A stretch of DNA of 64,000 bases from Flavobacteriales bacterium. GTDB lineage: Bacteria; Bacteroidota; Bacteroidia; NS11-12g; UBA9320. The notes beneath the pieces were generated by a model that saw only the letters and a list, made by a program, of their open reading frames with translations, had not been told where the DNA came from and searched no databases. Location of the stretch: the NCBI GenBank assembly GCA_020635435.1, contig JACJZU010000002.1:496001-560000 (forward strand). The letters run 5' to 3'. A program made the translations under genes and the position numbers. Shown one piece after another: positions 8,297 to 16,551 of this stretch (position 1 is the first letter of the stretch; every line of letters starts with the position of its first letter).

Positions 8297-9265
8297 TCAG
8301 AACCAATCGATAAATGATTCGGGAATGTCTATTCCGTCTATTCGGGGAGGGGATTCGAGGAAGAATCGGGCCAGATCTTCTGGTGCATGTCTTCGACCTA
8401 TGAGTCCGGGTAACTCCAAATAACCTTTTTGCTCCGAAGTGATTCCGGCTTTAAGTATCTCTGAGCGGCGTACTTCTACTTCAAGTTTAAGATCCGTTCC
8501 GATCGAGCTGAGCATGGTATAATGCGGTGTATATCCGAAATTCCAATCCCAACTTGAATATTTTTCCGCTTTCGCTTTCCGGATCTGTTCGAAGTATTGT
8601 TCCGGTTCAAAAGGTTCAGCGCCAAGAGCAGTAGCCAGGTACTGGGCAAGGTCGTGCATAAACAACTGTGCATTCTCCGGCAACTCTCCGCGTCCCTTTA
8701 AATTGGTGACAGGACTCCGCACTGAATGAACGGCATGACTGATCACCCGGACACGAGGATTTGGGTGGATCGCATCGTGCAACAACTCGAGTTGGCTGTC
8801 AAATAACAAGGTTCCGTGATGGATAACACGCTTGCTTTTCTGAACCACATGTTCGGCATTGCCACTGATCTTGTAACCATCTACGAGCAGATCATTACGG
8901 CCGGAGAATTCTGCAATTATGCCACGACTCTTCAGATAATCCTGAACAGGCCTCAGGAATCTTCCGAAATCGATCAAACGTTCCTTGTCCTCCATGTTGC
9001 GGATGAAGCAGAAATTGACATTCCCCGCATCATGAAATACTGTTCCTCCACCCGATAAACGACGATGTATCCCGATCCCATGCCTGTTGCAAAATGATAG
9101 ATTGGCTTCCGCATATGGGTTCTGGTGCTTCCCGATCACCACAGTGGGACGGTTGATGTACAGGAACACATATTCATGCGAAGTGTTGTTCAGCAGTACG
9201 TCTTCTGTTGCCAGATTGAAAGCCGGATCGTCCTGATCCGAAAGGATGAGAAATGTTTTAGGCAT
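8297..9265 (-). CDS. lplA: lipoate-protein ligase A
   Basis: LplA activates lipoate with ATP and attaches it to E2 and GcvH domains, so it serves the pyruvate dehydrogenase complex (pdhA is at 22.3 kb). The 322-residue protein has RRLSGGGTVFHDAGNVNFCF near residue 70, the lysine-containing DLLVDGYKISGNAE, and HHGTLLFD, all diagnostic. The C-terminal accessory domain is present. It is the last gene of the minus-strand operon, starting 9 bases after the prenyl synthase stop. Confidence 0.93.
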   Translation of the reverse strand: MPKTFLILSDQDDPAFNLATEDVLLNNTSHEYVFLYINRPTVVIGKHQNPYAEANLSFCNRHGIGIHRRLSGGGTVFHDAGNVNFCFIRNMEDKERLIDFGRFLRPVQDYLKSRGIIAEFSGRNDLLVDGYKISGNAEHVVQKSKRVIHHGTLLFDSQLELLHDAIHPNPRVRVISHAVHSVRSPVTNLKGRGELPENAQLFMHDLAQYLATALGAEPFEPEQYFEQIRKAKAEKYSSWDWNFGYTPHYTMLSSIGTDLKLEVEVRRSEILKAGITSEQKGYLELPGLIGRRHAPEDLARFFLESPPRIDGIDIPESFIDWF

Positions 9266-9274
9266 GGATCAACG

Positions 9275-10228
9275 TCAATAGGCCCTTCCCTCAAGCCATT
9301 TTACGTATTTCTCTAGCTCCGTTGTGTCGAGCGGAATTCGTTCCAAAAGCGCATAACCATCTCGGAATGCAGATTCAATGGCCTGTAGAATTGCATTGTC
9401 CGATCCGTATTTCTCAAATTCAGACCTAACGGACCGTACTTTCAATTCTTTATCCGGTTCGGCCAGCATCTCGAGTAGTGTCGATCTTTCCGTGCCGGCT
9501 TGTTCCAAGGCATGGATCAGCAGAAAGGTCTTCTTCCCCTCGATAATATCGCCTCCGGGTTGTTTTCCGACCTTCTCCGGATCGCCAAAGGTGTCGAGGT
9601 AGTCATCCATAAGTTGGAAGCCGCGTCCCATCTTCATTCCGAATGCATATAAATGGTCGGCTACACTTTCGTGCGCTCCTGCCAGGGTTGCACCACTTTT
9701 AAGGCTGAAGGCCAGCAACACGGCAGTTTTCCAATCGATCATCTGAAGATATTCCGCCATCGTCACATCTGCCCTGGACGCGAAGTCCATGTCCATTTGC
9801 TGCCCCTTACAAACTTCCTCGGCCATTTTGTTGAAATCCTGCCAAATGACCATTTTGGATCCGATTGCCGTTTGAAGCGAACTGTATGCCTGAATCAGCA
9901 TCAGATCTCCACTTAAAATGGCAGTGGGGATATTCCATCTCTCATGAACTGTTGCATGACCTCTTCGCAGTGGAGCTTCATCCATGATATCGTCGTGCAT
10001 CAGCGTGAAATTGTGAAATACTTCAATGGAGTGAGCTAATTGAAATGCATGCTCATCTGCAGGACGAATCAATTCATAGGCAAGTAAATTAAGTACCGGT
10101 CGCATCCTCTTTCCACCGAGTCCGAGCAAGTACCCGATCGGTTCATAAAGGTTCACCGGCTCTCTGGAAAAGTTCAGTGCTTGCTGGAACTTGCCATATT
10201 CCCTGTAAAGTTCGTCGTGACTCCTCAT
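9275..10228 (-). CDS. polyprenyl (trans-isoprenyl) diphosphate synthase
   Basis: This enzyme condenses IPP with allylic diphosphates to give the chains used for quinones, carotenoids or lipid carriers. The 317-residue protein has GGKRMRP, the first Asp-rich motif HDDIMDEAPLRRG (Asp79/80/83) and the second QLMDDYLDTFGD (Asp208/209/212), plus GGDIIEGKKTFL. A phenylalanine five residues before the first Asp hints at a C15-C20 product, but chain length is not certain. Its ATG overlaps the rnr stop by four bases (ATGA), so translation is likely coupled. Confidence 0.9.
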   Translation of the reverse strand: MRSHDELYREYGKFQQALNFSREPVNLYEPIGYLLGLGGKRMRPVLNLLAYELIRPADEHAFQLAHSIEVFHNFTLMHDDIMDEAPLRRGHATVHERWNIPTAILSGDLMLIQAYSSLQTAIGSKMVIWQDFNKMAEEVCKGQQMDMDFASRADVTMAEYLQMIDWKTAVLLAFSLKSGATLAGAHESVADHLYAFGMKMGRGFQLMDDYLDTFGDPEKVGKQPGGDIIEGKKTFLLIHALEQAGTERSTLLEMLAEPDKELKVRSVRSEFEKYGSDNAILQAIESAFRDGYALLERIPLDTTELEKYVKWLEGRAY

Positions 10229-12351
10229 ACATTTAATAATTCCAGATCAACGGTGCGTTTGTGTAAGTTGGTTTTTTTGATGCGGACATCCACCTCGTCT
10301 CCAATTGTATACCGATTGCCCGTTCTGCGACCTACGAGGGCAATTTCTTTCTCGTAATACTCGTAGTAATCTCCCTGTATGTCCTTAATTCGAACCATAC
10401 CTTCACAATGGTTTGCCTTGAGTTCAACATATAATCCCCATTCCGTAACGCCTGAAACAATTCCCTCGAATTGGTCGCCTACAAATTGAGATAAATATTC
10501 CGTTTGTTTGTACTTAACAGATGCACGTTCGGCTTTGGCGGCCTTCTCCTCTTGCCGGCTTGATTGGTGGCAGGCTTTTTCAAGCCAGGCCCGGTCTACG
10601 CTCATATCGCCCTGAAGGTATCTGTATAACAACCTGTGCACAAGCAGATCGGGATAGCGGCGTATCGGGGAGGTGAAATGTGTATAGAAATCGAATGCTA
10701 AACCAAAGTGCCCGGTTTTTTGTGAGGTATAGAATGCCTTTTCCATGCTCCGGATCGCCAATGGATGCAGGATCGACGATTCGATCCGGTCCTCGGTTTC
10801 CTCAACCATCTTATTGATGGATTGGGAAAGTCGCAGATCGCTGCTCGTATCAATATGATACCCGAACTTTTTGGCCATCGCCACAAATAATTCCAGTTTC
10901 TCAGGTACCGGCGATTCGTGGACGCGATGCGGGATCGGGGCATTGTTCATCTTCTTGAAAACATGCCGGGCTACAGTCCGGTTTGCGAGCAGCATGAATT
11001 CCTCGATCATCTTGTGCGCATCCTTCCGGATCTTGCGCATCACTCGAAGCGGCTTGCCCTGTTCATCCAGTTCGAAACGGAATTCATCCGACTCGAACCC
11101 TATAGCGCCCTCCTTGAACCGTCGCTCACGAAGTATGTGGGCAAGACGATTCAAAGCCGGGATCACTTCACCCAACTCTTCGGAGTGCCCCTCAATCACC
11201 TCCTGTGCTTCTTCATACGAAAAGCGCCTGTCGGAGTGAATGATGGTCTTGCAGATCTCGTAGTCTGAGACTTCCGCCTTTTCATTCATCTTGAAGATCA
11301 CGGAAAATGCCAGGCGGTCCACATTCGGTTTCAATGAGCAGAGGTCATTAGAGAGCCGCTCGGGTAACATGGGTATGGTGCGATCTACGAGGTATACCGA
11401 TGTTCCGCGATCGTAGGCATCCATATCCAAGGCTGAATTGCGGGTGACGTAGTGCGAAACGTCCGCTATATGCACGCCGATCTCCATTAAACCATTGTCC
11501 AATTTTCGGAATGATAGGGCATCGTCAAAATCCTTCGCATCTACCGGATCAATGGTAAAAGTGAGCGTGTCGCGCATGTCGCGCCTCAACGCGATCTCTT
11601 CTTTGCTGATGATATCGGGGCATTGCAGGGATTCCTTCACAGCCCGGGGTGTGAACTCCGTTGTGAATCCGAACTCGCTGATGATGGCATGCATTTCCGT
11701 TTCATGCTCTCCTGCGGGTCCGAGGACCTCGATCACTTTTCCGTGAGGTTGCTTGAAATTAGTTGGCCAACTCGTGAATTCGATCACCACTTTATCCCCG
11801 TTTCGGGCGTCTTTGAGTTTGCCTTGAGGGATGTAGAAATCAACATGGATCTTGTTATTATCGGGGATCACATAGGCGAATTTTTTGAATTTCTCCAGTG
11901 TTCCCACAAAGCGATGACGGTCGCGCTCAACGATCTCTATAATTCGCCCCTCCGCTTTCCGGCCCTTGGTTTGATCGAGGAGTTCCACCGTTACCAAATC
12001 ACCATTGAAGGCCGTGCCGGTTAAGGAAGGACTGATCCGGATATCCAGATCCAGTTCCTCGTTATAAACAAACGCGATACCGCGCTGTGTCATCTGAACA
12101 ATACCGGTGAATATGCTGAATTCGGGAACGTAGCGGAACTTCCCGCGTTGTTGCTGTTCGATCAGTTCCTCTCGCTCGAGTATACGGATCACACGTTCCA
12201 CTGTTTGCCTCAATTCCGGTGTATTCGATTTCAGTCGATGAGCGATCTGCTTGTAATTGAAAAGCGATCGCGGTTCGTTCCTGAAGATACTCAGGATGGA
12301 CTGGTAGATTTTCTTATCGGCCGTTGACAGGCCCTTTGTTTTTTTAGTCAT
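10225..12351 (-). CDS. rnr: ribonuclease R
   Basis: RNase R is a processive 3'-to-5' exoribonuclease that degrades structured RNA. The 708-residue product shows an N-terminal helix-turn-helix-like segment (about 10-75), cold-shock domains (about 80-230), the RNB catalytic domain (about 255-590, with DPVDAKDFDDALSF and DRTIPMLPERLSNDLCSLKP), and a C-terminal S1 domain (about 620-705, EGIVSGVTEWGLYVEL). Length is normal. The start overlaps the ABC ATPase gene by 8 bases and the stop overlaps the prenyl synthase by 4. Confidence 0.95.
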   Translation of the reverse strand: MTKKTKGLSTADKKIYQSILSIFRNEPRSLFNYKQIAHRLKSNTPELRQTVERVIRILEREELIEQQQRGKFRYVPEFSIFTGIVQMTQRGIAFVYNEELDLDIRISPSLTGTAFNGDLVTVELLDQTKGRKAEGRIIEIVERDRHRFVGTLEKFKKFAYVIPDNNKIHVDFYIPQGKLKDARNGDKVVIEFTSWPTNFKQPHGKVIEVLGPAGEHETEMHAIISEFGFTTEFTPRAVKESLQCPDIISKEEIALRRDMRDTLTFTIDPVDAKDFDDALSFRKLDNGLMEIGVHIADVSHYVTRNSALDMDAYDRGTSVYLVDRTIPMLPERLSNDLCSLKPNVDRLAFSVIFKMNEKAEVSDYEICKTIIHSDRRFSYEEAQEVIEGHSEELGEVIPALNRLAHILRERRFKEGAIGFESDEFRFELDEQGKPLRVMRKIRKDAHKMIEEFMLLANRTVARHVFKKMNNAPIPHRVHESPVPEKLELFVAMAKKFGYHIDTSSDLRLSQSINKMVEETEDRIESSILHPLAIRSMEKAFYTSQKTGHFGLAFDFYTHFTSPIRRYPDLLVHRLLYRYLQGDMSVDRAWLEKACHQSSRQEEKAAKAERASVKYKQTEYLSQFVGDQFEGIVSGVTEWGLYVELKANHCEGMVRIKDIQGDYYEYYEKEIALVGRRTGNRYTIGDEVDVRIKKTNLHKRTVDLELLNV

Positions 12352-14014
12352 ATGTTTTCATTTCATGCCGTACCGGAGCAAATAACTCCCGGCAATAGGT
12401 ACTTTGCGGATCCTCGACTATTCGTCGGGTTTTACCGCTTTCAACAATTTCACCGTTTCTCAACACGAGTAAACGGTCGCTGAAATAACTCACCACGTCC
12501 AGATCATGCGTGATGAACAAATAGGTCAGATCCCGGCTGATCTGCAAGCGCTTCAGCAGATTGAGGATCTGGGCCTGAACGGATACATCGAGCGCTGATA
12601 CACTTTCATCGCAAACGATGATCTCCGGCTGCACGGCAAGAGCTCGGGCTATGCTGATGCGCTGCCTTTGTCCGCCACTGAATTCATGCGGGTACTTATG
12701 GGCATCCTCCACCTTGAGACCAACTTCCAGGAGAAGCTCATGAACCGACCGCTCAATTTCGGCAGAAGGGCAGATCCGATGCACCTTCAGTACTTCAGCC
12801 AGACAATCCATAACGGACTGATTCGGATTCAGGGATGCATAAGGATCCTGAAACACCATCTGAACCTTTCGGGCGAATACTTTCCTCGAACTCTGATCTC
12901 CGAAGGCATAATTCAACACACCGGAATACTCCGTCACCAATCCGGTCAATACCTTCGCAAGAGTACTTTTTCCGGATCCGGATTCGCCAACAATTCCCAG
13001 GGTCTCGCCTTTGTACACATCCAGATCGATCCCGTTCAGAGCTACAAATTTCCGCCTTCCCGGATAGCTTACCCTCAAATTTCGAATAGAACAGACAATT
13101 TCCTCACTCAGTTGCCGCATGGGATATGCCTCAGCTTCAAAAGGAAGTTCACGAAACTGATCACCATCCTGTTCAAGCAGCCGATTAATGGTCGGTAAAC
13201 TGAAATTTCTCGATCTGAAAGAGGGCCGGCATGCGATAAGTGCCTTGGTATATGGATGAACGGGTTGTGCCAATACTTGTTCGGTTATACCCGTTTCCAT
13301 AAGATTGCCGTGATACATGACGAGTGTTTTATCGGAGTAGTCGCGCACAACATTGATATCGTGCGAAATGAGGATCAATCCTGCATTTCGTTTTTTACAG
13401 GCATTCGCCATGATCTCAATAACCGCCCTTTGAAGCACGCTATCCAGGGCAGTTGTGGGCTCATCGGCGATCACAAGGTCGGGGTCGCTCATAAGTGCCA
13501 TGGCCAACATCACCCGTTGCCTCTGCCCACCCGATAATTGATGTGGATACGCATGAAATATGCGTTCAGGATCGGGCAGTCGCAATTCCTCGAATAATGC
13601 GTATGCCTTGGAAGTGGCCTCCTTTTTACTCAGCAATCCCGAACTGCAAACGCCCTCGATCACTTGAAAACCACAGGTGAACAGGGGGTGCAATGCGCTC
13701 ATGGGCTCTTGAAAAACATAAGCAATGGAATGCTGACGGAGCAGGCGCATCTCCTGCTCACTACATTCCAAGGTACGGAACATTTTGCCATTGTAACAGT
13801 AATCAAGTTTATCGGCTTTCAAAATGGCATTTTCAGAAAGCAGTCTACCCAATGCGAGCATACTCACACTTTTTCCTGAACCCGACTCACCCACAATTGC
13901 CACAATTTCACCGGCTTGTACTTGTAGGTTCAGACCATGCACTGCTCTGAAAGTTCCACGGGCAGTCGGGAAATCGATGTTCAGGTTTTGAATGTCGAGT
14001 AGCAGGGAACTCAT
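12344..14014 (-). CDS. double ABC ATPase of the oligopeptide/nickel (YejF-like) importer class
   Basis: The 556-residue protein is two ATP-binding modules in one chain. Module 1 (about 1-260) has GESGSGKS, LSGGQRQRVM and IADEPTTALD; module 2 (about 285-550) repeats GESGSGKS, FSGGQRQRIS and CDESVSALD. Each module carries the family C-terminal extension (HPYTKALIA in the first). Such fused DppD-DppF proteins power peptide or microcin-C type importers. No permease or binding-protein gene is nearby, so the partner is unknown. The true start is the ATG at 14014, which overlaps the DUF4293 stop by four bases; the open frame to 14287 is antisense-like overlap. Confidence 0.9.
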   Translation of the reverse strand: MSSLLLDIQNLNIDFPTARGTFRAVHGLNLQVQAGEIVAIVGESGSGKSVSMLALGRLLSENAILKADKLDYCYNGKMFRTLECSEQEMRLLRQHSIAYVFQEPMSALHPLFTCGFQVIEGVCSSGLLSKKEATSKAYALFEELRLPDPERIFHAYPHQLSGGQRQRVMLAMALMSDPDLVIADEPTTALDSVLQRAVIEIMANACKKRNAGLILISHDINVVRDYSDKTLVMYHGNLMETGITEQVLAQPVHPYTKALIACRPSFRSRNFSLPTINRLLEQDGDQFRELPFEAEAYPMRQLSEEIVCSIRNLRVSYPGRRKFVALNGIDLDVYKGETLGIVGESGSGKSTLAKVLTGLVTEYSGVLNYAFGDQSSRKVFARKVQMVFQDPYASLNPNQSVMDCLAEVLKVHRICPSAEIERSVHELLLEVGLKVEDAHKYPHEFSGGQRQRISIARALAVQPEIIVCDESVSALDVSVQAQILNLLKRLQISRDLTYLFITHDLDVVSYFSDRLLVLRNGEIVESGKTRRIVEDPQSTYCRELFAPVRHEMKTYD

Positions 14015-14487
14015 CGCAGGCGGTCCAGACTTCGGACCAGTCGTTCGTCCATTACAATACCTCTGTGAGCGAGGAATGCGAAAAGTAGCATACCCAACGG
14101 ACTCAGGGCTGCCGGTAAAAAGGATTTGACAGAATCGATATCCGTATAGTGCATGTGCAAACTGTACCAGTACAAATTGGCGTATAGGGCAAGAAGCATC
14201 AGCATGAGCAGTCGGACCACGAGTAGTTGTCGTTTGCGATTGCCAAACAGAAAGATCGAGATCAAAGCTACTGCGGCCGAGGCCCACAAAAGGCTGCTCA
14301 AACCGCGGTTCGAGGCAACTAATTCGTCATTGGCATATGTTTCAGTGAAGCGCACCTCGATCTGTTGAACCGACTCCGTTCCGGAAAGTTCACCTGCTTC
14401 CGTATAGAAGGGTGGGTCCAGTTGGACCAATAAAACGGCTATGATGGCAACAACCAGCAGATAAAGCGTTTGTCTTCGTTGGATCAT
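14011..14487 (-). CDS. DUF4293 family membrane protein
   Basis: The 158-residue protein begins MIQRRQTLYLL, typical of the Bacteroidota DUF4293 family, and has four membrane helices (about 5-22, 62-80, 88-108 and 122-142). Its function is unknown. It heads a five-gene overlapping operon with the ABC ATPase, rnr, a prenyl synthase and lplA. The ATG at 14487 lies only four bases after an exact -7 box, so its mRNA may be leaderless. Confidence 0.8.
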   Translation of the reverse strand: MIQRRQTLYLLVVAIIAVLLVQLDPPFYTEAGELSGTESVQQIEVRFTETYANDELVASNRGLSSLLWASAAVALISIFLFGNRKRQLLVVRLLMLMLLALYANLYWYSLHMHYTDIDSVKSFLPAALSPLGMLLFAFLAHRGIVMDERLVRSLDRLR

Positions 14488-14491
14488 GGTA

Positions 14492-14499
14492 CAAAGGTA
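14492..14499 (-). promoter_or_regulatory. -7 promoter box for the DUF4293-ABC-rnr-prenyl synthase-lplA operon
   Basis: The minus strand reads TACCTTTG, an exact TAnnTTTG match, ending 4 bases before the ATG at 14487. Transcription would start at or next to the start codon. Confidence 0.5.
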
Positions 14500-14559
14500 C
14501 TTCAAATCGAAGCGAAGATCGGGCATATTCTTTCACAGGATGCCCTCACAGGAATCTGC

Positions 14560-14567
14560 TAACTTTG
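14560..14567 (+). promoter_or_regulatory. -7 promoter box for the thiolase operon
   Basis: TAACTTTG is an exact TAnnTTTG match 24 bases before the thiolase ATG. It is divergent from the box at 14492-14499. Confidence 0.5.
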
Positions 14568-14590
14568 CGGCCCTCAAAGAGAGATAGACT

Positions 14591-15787
14591 ATGAAAACGG
14601 CATATATTGTTGATATACTCCGCACTCCGGTTGGCAAATTCGGGGGCACCCTGGCATCCGTTCGCCCCGATGATCTGGCTGCCCATGTGATCCGTGCCAT
14701 TACGGATCGAAATCCGAATGTTGATTACTCCCGCGTGGAGGATGTGATCATGGGTGCTGCCAATCAGGCCGGGGAAGACAACAGGAACGTGGCCCGAATG
14801 GCCTTACTCATGGCAGGGTTACCGGTTTCAGTGCCCGGAATGACGGTTAACCGGCTTTGCGCTTCAGGCCTACAGGCCATTTCGGATGCAGCTGCGCGCA
14901 TCATGCTCGGCTACGGCGATGTTTACATTGCGGGTGGTGTGGAAAGTATGACCCGAGCACCGTTTGTGATGGCAAAAGCGGAATCGGTGTATTCCCGATC
15001 TCTGGAAATATTCGATACCTCTATCGGTTGGCGTTTCACGAACCCGGCCCTTGCCGCTGCGTATTATCCATTTGCCATGGGGGAAACGGCTGAGAATGTT
15101 GCCGAACAATTCAACGTGAGCCGGGAGGAACAGGATCTCTTTTCACACAACACGCAGCTCAAATACCAAAAAGCGCACGAGGCAGGCCGATTCCGCGAGG
15201 AGATCGTGCCCTTTGAAGTGAGTCAACCCAAATCGGATCCTGTGCTCTTTGATAAAGATGAACATCCGAGACTCAGTTCTCCGGAGAAGTTGGCCGCATT
15301 AAAACCGGCCTTCAGACAAGGGGGAACCGTAACCGCCGGGAACTCATCCGGCATTAACGATGGCGCTGCGGCAGCCCTTGTCGTGTCAGAGCAGGCTTTG
15401 AAGGAATTCAACTTGACCCCATTGGTCCGGGTTGTGTCATCAGCCGCTACAGGCGTGCATCCGGATATCATGGGAATTGGTCCGGTGAGCGCAACTCAAA
15501 AGGCTCTGGAACGCGCGGGATTGAAAATGAGCGACCTCGATCTTATTGAACTCAACGAGGCCTTTGCGGCTCAAGCCATTGCCTGCCAGCGTGAAATGGG
15601 CATCGATCCGGATCTTGTGAACGTGAATGGAGGCTCCATTGCAATCGGCCATCCCCTGGGAGCCAGTGGTGCACGTATCAGTGCCACCTTGATCCATGAA
15701 ATGAAGAAAAGAGGTAGCAGGTACGGACTGGCAACGATGTGTGTGGGTGTTGGCCAGGGTAAAGCAGTTATCTACGAAAACTGCTGA
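14591..15787 (+). CDS. acetyl-CoA C-acyltransferase (thiolase)
   Basis: This is a thiolase II family enzyme of 398 residues. It shows the acylated Cys in NRLCASGLQA (about residue 90), GGVESMTRAP, NEAFAAQA, the His in GGSIAIGHPLGASGAR and the second Cys in CVGVGQG. The form MALLMAGLPVSVPGMTVNRLC is like 3-oxoadipyl-CoA and related degradative thiolases, but substrate chain cannot be fixed from sequence. No other beta-oxidation or ring-degradation genes are adjacent; truA follows 3 bases later in an apparent operon. Confidence 0.92.
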   Translation: MKTAYIVDILRTPVGKFGGTLASVRPDDLAAHVIRAITDRNPNVDYSRVEDVIMGAANQAGEDNRNVARMALLMAGLPVSVPGMTVNRLCASGLQAISDAAARIMLGYGDVYIAGGVESMTRAPFVMAKAESVYSRSLEIFDTSIGWRFTNPALAAAYYPFAMGETAENVAEQFNVSREEQDLFSHNTQLKYQKAHEAGRFREEIVPFEVSQPKSDPVLFDKDEHPRLSSPEKLAALKPAFRQGGTVTAGNSSGINDGAAAALVVSEQALKEFNLTPLVRVVSSAATGVHPDIMGIGPVSATQKALERAGLKMSDLDLIELNEAFAAQAIACQREMGIDPDLVNVNGGSIAIGHPLGASGARISATLIHEMKKRGSRYGLATMCVGVGQGKAVIYENC

Positions 15788-15790
15788 CAG

Positions 15791-16540
15791 ATGCGCTTCG
15801 TTGGCGAGATACAGTACGACGGGACCGATTTTCACGGCTGGCAGATCCAACCCAATGCACGGAGCGTTCAGGAATTAGTGGAGGAAAAACTTTCCATGAT
15901 CCTGAATGCGAAGACCAGCGTTATGGGCTGCGGAAGAACCGATACCGGGGTGCATGCCAAACAATTCTTTTTGCATTTTGACCGGGAAGAACCAATTCCG
16001 ACAGACCTTGCATTCAGAATGAATCAGGTCTGTGGATCAGCAGTGAGTTTCCAAAATTTCTGGAGCGTTCCGGAGGAAATGCACGTTCGCTTTAGCGCCA
16101 TAAGTCGAACATACAGGTACTACATCAGAAGGAAAAAAGATCCATTTGCGGCGCGTTACAGTTACCTCTTCAAACCAGAACTCGACCTGACCTTGCTCCA
16201 ACAAGCAGCGGAGATCCTCAGGAATTACTCCGAATTTGGGGCATTTTGCAAGAGTCATGCTTCCAGTAAGACCAATACCTGCGTGATCTTTCTGGCCAAT
16301 TGGCAGGATAATGGTGATGAACTGGTATTCGAGATCAAAGCCGACCGCTTTCTGAGGAATATGGTTCGGGCCATTGTGGGGACCATCTTGCAAGTGGGGC
16401 AACACAAGATGGACCTGTCGGAATTTGCCGGGATCATAGAAGGTGGAAATCGCTCCAATGCCGGTGACAGCGCTCCTGCTCATGGTCTGTTCCTCGAAGA
16501 AGTGGAATACGATAAAACTAACTGGGAACTTATAGGTTAA
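15791..16540 (+). CDS. truA: tRNA pseudouridine synthase A
   Basis: TruA makes pseudouridine at positions 38-40 of tRNA anticodon stems. The 249-residue protein begins MRFVGEIQYDGTDFHGWQ, has the catalytic-Asp motif MGCGRTDTGVHA (about residue 52) and RFLRNMVRAIVGT in the C-terminal half. Length is normal. It sits 3 bases after the thiolase and 11 bases before the ABC exporter. Confidence 0.96.
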   Translation: MRFVGEIQYDGTDFHGWQIQPNARSVQELVEEKLSMILNAKTSVMGCGRTDTGVHAKQFFLHFDREEPIPTDLAFRMNQVCGSAVSFQNFWSVPEEMHVRFSAISRTYRYYIRRKKDPFAARYSYLFKPELDLTLLQQAAEILRNYSEFGAFCKSHASSKTNTCVIFLANWQDNGDELVFEIKADRFLRNMVRAIVGTILQVGQHKMDLSEFAGIIEGGNRSNAGDSAPAHGLFLEEVEYDKTNWELIG

Positions 16541-16551
16541 GCATAGCAGTT

